A model generated the notes under the pieces. The model did not search any database. It was not told the DNA's origin and saw only the letters and a program-made list of their open reading frames with translations. DNA of 11,225 nucleotides, from contig JBGAHT010000068.1 of assembly GCA_044226035.1 (NCBI GenBank), positions 1 through 11,225 on the forward strand, read 5' to 3'. Numbering within the stretch: the stretch's first letter is position 1; every line of letters begins with the position of its first letter. Of this stretch, positions 6,731 through 11,225 are shown piece by piece. This DNA comes from Pseudoluteimonas sp044226035. Its GTDB lineage: Bacteria > Pseudomonadota > Gammaproteobacteria > Xanthomonadales > Xanthomonadaceae. Both the position numbers and the translations under genes were made by a program.

Positions 6731-8448
6731 TGCGCAAGGACCTGTCCGCGCACGGCGCCTCGCGCGGTTGCGCGCTGGGCCGCGCGCGGGTCCGCCTGCC
6801 GCATGCGCTGGAGGTGCGCGAGGAACGCATCGACGACGTCGACGGCGAACTGGCGCGGCTGCACGCGGCGATCGACGCGGTGCGCGAGGAAATGCGCGCC
6901 CTGCGCGCGCGCCTGCACGGCGCGCTGGCGCACGAGGTCGGCGAGTTCCTCGACCTGCACGCGCTGCTGCTCGACGACCCGGAACTGCTGCACGGCCTCG
7001 ACGACCTGATCCGCAGCGGGCGCTATTCGGCCGATTACGCCCTGCGCCTGCAGCGCGACCGCATCGCCGCGGTGTTCGCCGGCATGGACGATCCCTACCT
7101 GCGCAGCCGCGTCGACGACATCGACCAGGTGATCGGCCGCGTGCACGCGGCCCTGCACCGGCGCGAGGCCGACCTGCAGGGCGTGGCCGGCGAGATCCTG
7201 GTCACCGACAACGTCGCCCCGGCCGAACTCGCGCAACTGCAGTCGCGCGGGGTGATGGCGGTGGTGACCAGCGGCGGCAGCGCGTTGTCGCACAGCGCGA
7301 TCATGGCGCGCAGCCTGCACCTGCCGCTGATCGTCGGCGCGGCGGAGGCCTTGCAGAACGTCAACGACGGCGACGTGCTGGTGGTCGACGGCGGCAGCGG
7401 CTTGCTCATCCGCGAACCCGACGCCGCCGACCTGCGCGACCACCGCGAGCGACTGCGCGAGCAGGCGCGCGAGCGCAAGCAGCTGCACCGGTTGCGGCGC
7501 GAACCCTCGCGCACCCGCGACGGCGTCGACATCAGGCTGTGGGCGAACGCCGAATCGCGCGAGGACGTGGCCGAGGCGCATGCGCTGGGCGCGGCCGGGG
7601 TGGGCCTGTACCGCACCGAATTCCTGTTCCTGCAGCGCGACGCGGTGCCGGACGAGGAGGAACAGTTCCGCGCCTACCGCGACCTGGTGCTGGGCATGAC
7701 CGGGCGCACCGTCACCATCCGCACCCTCGACCTGGGCGCGGACAAGGCCGACCGCACCGGCCTGGCCCTGCGCGGCGAGCAGAACCCCGCGCTCGGCCTG
7801 CGCGGCATCCGCCTGTCGCTGGCGCGCGAGGCATTGTTCGAAACCCAGTTGCGCGCGATCGTGCGCGCCTCCGGCTACGGCCCGGTGCGCGTGCTGCTGC
7901 CGATGATCAGCAGCCGCGAGGAAGTGCTGGCGGTGCGCAAGCTGCTGCAGCGCGCGGTCCGCGACGTGCGCGGCCAGGGCCACGAGACCGCCGACGCGAT
8001 CCCGCTCGGCGCGATGATCGAGGTGCCCGCCGCCGCGATCGCGCTGCCCGGCTTCATCGCCGCGATCGATTTCGTTTCCATCGGCACCAACGACCTCGTG
8101 CAGTACCTGCTCGCCGCCGACCGCAACAACGAGGCGCTCGGCGAGTTGTATTCGCCGCTGCACCCGGCGCTGCTGCGGCTGCTGCATTCGGTGATCCGCA
8201 CCGCGCGCGCGCGCGGCAAACCCGCCGCGGTCTGCGGCGAGATGGCCGGCGACGCGGCGCTGGCGCCCCTGCTGCTCGCGCTGGGGCTGGAGGAATTCAG
8301 CCTGCACCCGGCGACGCTGCTCGAAGTGCGCCACGCGATCCGCGACAGCGACCTGTCGCGGCTGCGCGCGCGCGCCAACTCGCTGCTGCGCGCACGCGAC
8401 CGCAAGGGCATCGAGGCCTGGATCGCGGAGAACGCCGCTTCGGCCTGA
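6730..8448 (+). CDS. ptsI: PTS Enzyme I (phosphoenolpyruvate-protein phosphotransferase)
   Basis: Enzyme I takes phosphate from phosphoenolpyruvate onto a histidine and passes it to HPr. The 572-residue product has the HPr-binding helical domain at about 30-140, the phosphohistidine swivel domain with His188 in GGSALSHSAIMARSL, and the PEP-binding TIM barrel with GVGLYRTEFLF at about 290-300, IRTLDLGADK, the FVSIGTNDLVQYLLAADRN loop at about 448-466, and active-site Cys502 in AAVCGEMAGD. There is no N-terminal GAF domain, so it is the sugar-type EI rather than PtsP, although here it probably feeds the nitrogen-PTS EIIA as well. ATG 6730 is preferred to TTG 6727 because it overlaps the ptsH stop in the usual way. 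Confidence 0.96.
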   Translation: MRKDLSAHGASRGCALGRARVRLPHALEVREERIDDVDGELARLHAAIDAVREEMRALRARLHGALAHEVGEFLDLHALLLDDPELLHGLDDLIRSGRYSADYALRLQRDRIAAVFAGMDDPYLRSRVDDIDQVIGRVHAALHRREADLQGVAGEILVTDNVAPAELAQLQSRGVMAVVTSGGSALSHSAIMARSLHLPLIVGAAEALQNVNDGDVLVVDGGSGLLIREPDAADLRDHRERLREQARERKQLHRLRREPSRTRDGVDIRLWANAESREDVAEAHALGAAGVGLYRTEFLFLQRDAVPDEEEQFRAYRDLVLGMTGRTVTIRTLDLGADKADRTGLALRGEQNPALGLRGIRLSLAREALFETQLRAIVRASGYGPVRVLLPMISSREEVLAVRKLLQRAVRDVRGQGHETADAIPLGAMIEVPAAAIALPGFIAAIDFVSIGTNDLVQYLLAADRNNEALGELYSPLHPALLRLLHSVIRTARARGKPAAVCGEMAGDAALAPLLLALGLEEFSLHPATLLEVRHAIRDSDLSRLRARANSLLRARDRKGIEAWIAENAASA

Positions 8449-8471
8449 TCGCCTCCGGCATCCACCATCTC

Positions 8472-8586
8472 CGTTCGTCCTGAGCGTAGGCGCAAAGCGC
8501 CGAAGTCGAAGGACGATTGAAACGGAGGGTCCTTCGACTTCGGGCCCATGCCTTTCCAAGGATGGGCCCTACGCTCAGGACGAACG
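8472..8586. repeat. nested inverted-repeat element between ptsI and mgtE
   Basis: A 115-bp element has perfect outer arms of 18 bp at 8472-8489 and 8569-8586, beginning CGTTCGTCCTGAGC. A second perfect pair of 14 bp lies inside: 8501-8514 (CGAAGTCGAAGGAC) and 8529-8542. Smaller hairpins fill the gaps: GGCGC 8489-8493 with GCGCC 8497-8501, and GGGCCCAT 8542-8549 with ATGGGCCC 8562-8569, extended by CCTT/AAGG. The outer motif recalls a repeat I remember as frequent between genes in Lysobacter/Stenotrophomonas-type genomes. It could end the ptsI transcript or be a non-autonomous element. No coding sequence is seen in it. Confidence 0.8.
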
Positions 8587-8624
8587 GGTCGTATTCGGGG
8601 TGGGCAAGCCCCTGCCCCGCGGGC

Positions 8625-8630
8625 GATAAT
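8625..8630 (+). promoter_or_regulatory. possible -10 box ahead of mgtE
   Basis: GATAAT at 8625-8630 is a good -10 hexamer in a GC-rich setting, 76 nt upstream of the mgtE ATG. No clear -35 hexamer lies at 16-18 nt. Transcription from it would begin near 8637, at the first of two mini-ORFs. The segment has no recognisable magnesium riboswitch. Confidence 0.35.
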
Positions 8631-8636
8631 GACCGC

Positions 8637-8671
8637 ATGAACGCCTGATGCTGTCGCGCCCGCGGGCGTGA
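8637..8671 (+). other. two overlapping upstream mini-ORFs before mgtE
   Basis: ATG 8637 opens a three-codon frame (M-N-A-stop, ending 8648). Its stop overlaps ATG 8648, which opens a seven-codon frame (M-L-S-R-P-R-A-stop, ending 8671). Both lie between the possible -10 box and the mgtE start at 8701. Leader peptides control magnesium transport genes in enterobacteria (mgtL for mgtA), so a translated leader is conceivable. However, frames this short arise by chance easily, and neither has a Shine-Dalgarno. Confidence 0.2.
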
Positions 8672-8700
8672 CGACGACCACCGTCCTTCGGAAGCCTGCC

Positions 8701-10021
8701 ATGGCCGAAGCCGTCCGCCACGACAAGACCGCGCGCCAGCTGCGCCTGCTTTCGGACGCGCTCGACAGCGGCCGCCTCGGCCCCGTGCGCCGGCTGGTCA
8801 ACACGTTGTCGCCGGCGGAGATCGGCAACCTGCTCGAATCGCTGCCGCCGGCGCAACGCACGGTGGTCTGGGGCCTGGTCGATCCCGAGGACGACGGCGA
8901 GGTGCTGGTGCACGTCGGCGACGAGGTGCGCGAAGGCCTGATCGCGGACATGGACCCGGACGAGATCGTCGCCGCGGTCGAGGACCTCGACATCGACGAC
9001 CTCGCCGACCTGGTCGAGGACCTGCCGGACACGGTGCTCGACGAAGTCCTCAAGTCGATGGACCGCGACAACCGCGAGCGGCTGGAACAGGTGCTGTCCT
9101 ACGAGGAAGGCAGCGCCGGCCGCCTGATGAACCCGGACGTGGTGACGGTGCGCACCGACACCACCGTCGACGTGGTGCTGCGCTACCTGCGCCTGCGCGG
9201 CGAGCTGCCCGACCACACCGACCATCTGTACGTGGTCAGCCGCCGCCACCAGTACATCGGCCGGATCGCGCTGCAGGCGCTGCTCACCAGCGAGCCGAAC
9301 ACGCCGGTCAACCGCCTCGTCGACGACGAGCAGGCGGCGATCGACGTGCACGAATCCGAGGCCGACGTCGCCCGCCAGTTCTCCGACCACGACTGGATCA
9401 GCGCGCCGGTGGTGGACGACGGCAACGTGCTGCTCGGCCGCATCACCATCGACGACGTGGTCGACATCATCCGCGAGCAGGCCGAGCACCAGGCGCTGGG
9501 CGCGGCCGGCCTGGACGAGGACGAGGACCTGTTCTCGCCGGTGCCGCGCGCGACCAAGCGCCGCCTGTTGTGGCTGGGCATCAACCTCGCCACCGCGTTC
9601 CTCGCCTCGTCGGTGGTGGGCCAGTTCCAGACCACCATCGCGCACATCGTGGCGCTGGCGGTGCTGATGCCCATCGTCGCGGGCATGGGCGGCAATGCCG
9701 GCACGCAGGTGCTGGCGCTGGTGGTGCGCGGGCTTGCGCTGGGGCAATTGGGCGCGTCGAACGTGCAGGTGCTGATCTGGAAGGAAGCTGGGCCTGATCG
9801 TGTGGGCGTGGTTCGGGGAATGGCCGCTGGCGCTGGTGATCGCCAGCGCGTTGACGATCAACCTGCTGATGGCCGCGCTGGCCGGCGTGCTGGTGCCGGT
9901 GACGCTGAAGCGGATGGGTTTCGATCCCGCGCTCGCCGGCGGCGTGATCCTCACCACCGTCACCGATGTGATGGGATTCCTGAGCTTCCTCGGCCTCGCG
10001 ACGTTGGTCCTGCTGCACTGA
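8701..10021 (+). pseudogene. mgtE: MgtE magnesium channel, frame broken near 9786
   Basis: MgtE is a dimeric inner-membrane Mg2+ channel gated by cytoplasmic domains. From ATG 8701 the frame encodes the MgtE_N domain (about 20-130), two CBS domains (about 137-260), two membrane helices (about 290-328) and the GMGGNAGTQ motif at 328-336, up to VLIWKE at 357-362. After about 9786 the matching protein continues one frame over: KLGLIVWAWFGEWPLAL, LKRMGFDPALAGGV, TTVTDVMGFLSFLGL, to TGA 10019-10021. Compared with recalled MgtE proteins about 12 residues are missing at the junction, so a deletion of 3n+2 bases (about 35) fits better than a single-base error. As written, the pore Asp in TTVTDVMG is not translated in frame. 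GTG 8668 is an alternative start; ATG 8701 has a GGAAG 8 nt or so upstream. A sequencing or assembly error remains possible. Confidence 0.85.
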
Positions 10022-10043
10022 ACGCGGCCATGCAGGATTTGGC

Positions 10044-10092
10044 GTCTAATATCAGATATCGCCGCGGAAGCGCGGGATAAGACTAGTTAGGT
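10044..10092 (+). other. left boundary of cassette array; attI-like or degenerate attC-like site
   Basis: The first cassette begins at a GTTAGGT core (10086-10092). Upstream, in the 65 nt after mgtE, lies a hairpin: TATCGCCGC 10057-10065 pairs with GCGGGATA 10072-10079, with one bulged base (G10061) and a 6-nt loop. GTCTAAT at 10044-10050 is a poor match to the RYYYAAC core expected on the far side. It is too short and imperfect to call a normal attC and has no integrase gene beside it; it may be an attI remnant, a worn attC or a secondary target. Confidence 0.35.
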
Positions 10093-10806
10093 GGCAACTG
10101 ATGGCATTCCTCATGTTGCACGCAACAGCAAAAGACATATCTTTGCTGCGTGATTGGATCAACGAGTCAGAGGACGTCGCTTGGATCACCAAAGTCGCGC
10201 AATCTGGAAACAAATACGCTTGGAAAGCCGCTCAGAAGATCCCCACGATTGAAGAGCAACTCTACGCCATCTGGCACATCTCTTCCGGTCCTCTAAACAT
10301 TCCTTCAGGACAGTCCAATGTTCCTGACGTTCTTGTTAGGGATCCCTTCGAGGGCTGGACGCAGACCCTAGAATCCCAGACCGCCACTGCCCCTTGGTTC
10401 GGTAGCAACCTGCCAGGGCCATACGTCTTTCAGTTCAGAGAGAACGGCAGAGAACAGGCCGGATCACTTGGCCGCTCGGACTTTTACTGGGCACAAGATC
10501 GCTATCGAGCTATCGGAAAGCCGGCGCACCCGGACGCCAAACGATGGTGGAACAGCCTCAAGCGCTTCATCGATCGATCTTCCACAAAGGTACCGTGGCC
10601 GGATCCAGCTGGCCGCTTGAGCGCTCATGTGTTCCCTGATGCATTGGCGCAGCAGCGTTCCGGTCGGCACCTAGACGTCAATCCATAGTTCGCGCAGGTT
10701 GCCACCTAACAATTCGTTCAAGCCGAGACCGCTGTGCGGCCTCGGCAAAGTCCCGTAGGATTGTGACTCTGCCGTGGCCGCGCAGCGGCCCGGCTTAACT
10801 CAGGCG
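10087..10806 (+). mobile_element. integron gene cassette 1 (720 bp)
   Basis: This is one complete cassette from the cut point in GTTAGGT (10086/10087) to the cut point in the following GTTAGGC (10806/10807). It holds one ORF (10101-10688) and ends with attC 10704-10812. The start and end of the cassette are complementary: GTTAGGTGGCAAC 10086-10098 is the exact reverse complement of 10698-10710, which in a circular cassette would extend the attC stem to 13 bp. That match shows that both ends belong to the same cassette. Base composition is visibly lower in GC than the flanking chromosome, suggesting horizontal origin. Confidence 0.88.
10101..10688 (+). CDS. cassette-encoded hypothetical protein, 195 aa
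   Basis: I cannot assign a function. ATG 10101 has the SD-like AGGTGG at 10089-10094, 6 nt upstream, lying partly in the recombination core, an arrangement found in many cassettes. The product is rich in aromatic residues, with Trp in DWIN, VAWI, AWKA, IWHI, GWTQ, PWFG, FYWAQ, RWWN and PWP. Notable segments are a SSGPLNIPSGQ loop (about 60-70), PWFGSNLPGPYVFQFREN (about 97-114) and GKPAHPDAKRWWNSLKRFI (about 138-156). No signal peptide, membrane helix or catalytic motif is evident, so it is probably a soluble globular protein. It resembles integron cassette proteins of unknown function that I recall only vaguely. Stop TAG 10686-10688 precedes attC by 15 nt. Confidence 0.82.
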   Translation: MAFLMLHATAKDISLLRDWINESEDVAWITKVAQSGNKYAWKAAQKIPTIEEQLYAIWHISSGPLNIPSGQSNVPDVLVRDPFEGWTQTLESQTATAPWFGSNLPGPYVFQFRENGREQAGSLGRSDFYWAQDRYRAIGKPAHPDAKRWWNSLKRFIDRSSTKVPWPDPAGRLSAHVFPDALAQQRSGRHLDVNP

Positions 10807-10812
10807 TTAGGC
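10704..10812 (+). other. attC recombination site of cassette 1 (109 bp)
   Basis: All attC landmarks are present: R'' ACCTAAC 10704-10710, L'' TTCAAGCCG 10717-10725, L' CGGCTTAA 10791-10798 and R' GTTAGGC 10806-10812. L'' has one extra base (C10719) relative to the complement of L', the extrahelical base that sets strand choice by the integrase. The central arms 10727-10752 and 10765-10790 match at 22 of 26 positions around a 12-nt loop. Cutting is expected between G10806 and T10807. Confidence 0.95.
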
Positions 10813-11205
10813 GCTAGCAAACAAGTGGAAAGCCAAGACGACTTTGCTGAAGTATTTGAGCTTGAACGAGAAATCGAACAAGCCATGTCTGAACGCTTTC
10901 CAGAACTCCAGCGGTTCTTGGTTCGTCCCTATCAAGTCGTGGCCAGTGAATCGGACACATGGCTGATTGCAAGGTCGGGTGACACGGCACTTTGCATTTC
11001 GCTTGAAACCGAACGCTTTGGTGTCGGACTTTTATCCGGCGATATCGAGCTGACAAACTCAGAGTTCTACGCAACCGGAGAATTGGCCTCGCATGCGTTC
11101 TATTGCGAAAGTGCTGACCGCGCCTAACAATTCGTTCAAGCCGAGCCCGCTCCGCGATCTCGTCGCGGTCTCACTCGCCGGATGCGGGCCGGCTTAACTC
11201 AGGCG
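10807..11205 (+). mobile_element. integron gene cassette 2 (399 bp)
   Basis: This second complete cassette runs between the cut points in GTTAGGC (10806/10807) and GTTAGGT (11205/11206). Its ends are mutually complementary over 9 bp: GTTAGGCGC 10806-10814 against GCGCCTAAC 11120-11128. It holds one small ORF that fills the space between the attC sites. Transcription most likely reads through from cassette 1, since no promoter is recognisable in it. Confidence 0.88.
10825..11127 (+). CDS. cassette-encoded small hypothetical protein, about 100 aa
   Basis: I do not recognise this protein. Starting at GTG 10825 it is 100 residues: an acidic, likely helical N-terminal part (DDFAEVFELEREIEQAMSER) followed by a part with alternating hydrophobic residues (RFLVRPYQVVASES, DTWLIARSGDTALCISLE, RFGVGLLSGDIELTNSEF) that suggests a small beta-rich domain. 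The start is uncertain: the frame is open back into attC1 to 10774, GTG 10825 is the first start inside the cassette, and ATG 10885 would give 80 residues. None has a good Shine-Dalgarno. Stop TAA 11125-11127 lies inside the R'' core of attC2, so the gene uses the whole cassette. No signal peptide or membrane segment. Confidence 0.65.
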   Translation: MESQDDFAEVFELEREIEQAMSERFPELQRFLVRPYQVVASESDTWLIARSGDTALCISLETERFGVGLLSGDIELTNSEFYATGELASHAFYCESADRA

Positions 11206-11211
11206 TTAGGT
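11122..11211 (+). other. attC recombination site of cassette 2 (90 bp)
   Basis: R'' GCCTAAC 11122-11128, L'' TTCAAGCCG 11135-11143 with extra base C11137, L' CGGCTTAA 11190-11197 and R' GTTAGGT 11205-11211. The centre folds as GCCCGC 11145-11150 with GCGGGC 11184-11189, enclosing CCGCGA 11152-11157 with TCGCGG 11163-11168. The outer portions are identical to those of attC1 over about 22 bp on each side, whereas the centre differs in sequence and is 19 bp shorter overall. Confidence 0.95.
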
Positions 11212-11225
11212 CTTTCTTTGAGTTC
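11206..11225 (+). mobile_element. start of integron cassette 3 (cut by window)
   Basis: After the attC2 cut point the sequence continues with TTAGGT and an AT-richer stretch to the end of the window. Only the first 20 bp of a third cassette are visible, too few to see a gene. It shows that the array continues to the right. Confidence 0.7.

Noticed and set aside
3225..8559. Very long open frames on the minus strand opposite hpf-ptsN-hprK, hprK-rapZ-manX and ptsI
   Set aside because: They mirror the codon periodicity of high-GC genes on the plus strand, have low-complexity Ala/Arg/His/Gln-rich translations, and overlap well-identified genes completely.
5909..8586. The two intergenic palindromes as ends of one composite transposon around manX-ptsH-ptsI
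   Set aside because: The two elements differ in sequence, there is no transposase between them, and the enclosed genes are in their normal chromosomal order.
8590..8700. Magnesium riboswitch (M-box) upstream of mgtE
   Set aside because: The leader is too short and no conserved M-box core can be seen.
9786..10080. Treating the unshifted continuation of the mgtE frame to TAA 10078-10080 as the real C-terminus
   Set aside because: That stretch reads as Arg/Gly-rich nonsense, whereas the next frame holds a clear MgtE C-terminus ending at 10021.
10774..10824. GTG 10774 as start of the cassette 2 gene
   Set aside because: It lies inside attC1, in the preceding cassette, and would translate the recombination site; the first start inside cassette 2 is GTG 10825.
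10464..11074. Small minus-strand frames inside the two cassettes (10464-10670 and 10814-11074)
   Set aside because: No ribosome binding site or family resemblance; the plus-strand ORFs have the normal orientation relative to attC and fill the cassettes.
10704..11211. CRISPR array suggested by the repeated blocks near the right end
   Set aside because: The repeated blocks are the outer parts of attC sites, separated by gene-sized cassettes, not short direct repeats with spacers.

Overview
The window looks like the chromosome of a high-GC gammaproteobacterium of the Xanthomonadaceae (Lysobacter/Luteimonas/Xanthomonas-like). This rests on the gene order lptC-lptA-lptB-rpoN-hpf-ptsN-hprK-rapZ-manX-ptsH-ptsI-mgtE, on protein resemblance judged from memory, on the strong G/C third-position bias, and on attC sites of the type I associate with xanthomonad chromosomal integrons. 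No database search was possible.

Positions 1-5899 hold a tightly packed, same-strand run. It starts with the lipopolysaccharide transport genes lptC (5' end cut by the window), lptA and lptB. It continues with sigma-54 (rpoN), the ribosome hibernation factor hpf, the nitrogen-PTS EIIA (ptsN), HPr kinase/phosphorylase (hprK) and rapZ. Most neighbours overlap by 1-20 nt or lie a few nt apart. After a gap of about 160 nt holding a palindromic repeat come manX (mannose-type EIIA), ptsH (HPr) and ptsI (Enzyme I) at 6059-8448. Together these give a phosphorelay EI -> HPr(His15) -> two EIIA proteins. HPr also keeps Ser46, the target of HprK. No sugar permease (EIIB/EIIC) is encoded here, so this is most simply a regulatory PTS.

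Positions 8449-8700 hold a second, different nested inverted repeat and two overlapping mini-ORFs. mgtE (8701-10021) follows: a CBS-domain magnesium channel whose reading frame is broken near 9786, with about a dozen residues of the membrane domain apparently missing.

The last 1.1 kb (10087-11225) changes character: it is visibly less GC-rich and consists of integron gene cassettes. Two complete cassettes (720 and 399 bp), each with one ORF of unknown function and a well-formed attC site, are followed by the first 20 bp of a third. No integron integrase gene lies to the left, where it would normally be, because mgtE ends only 65 nt before the first cassette boundary. Within this window the array is therefore an orphan cassette cluster next to a damaged mgtE, and it is the most unusual part of the sequence.
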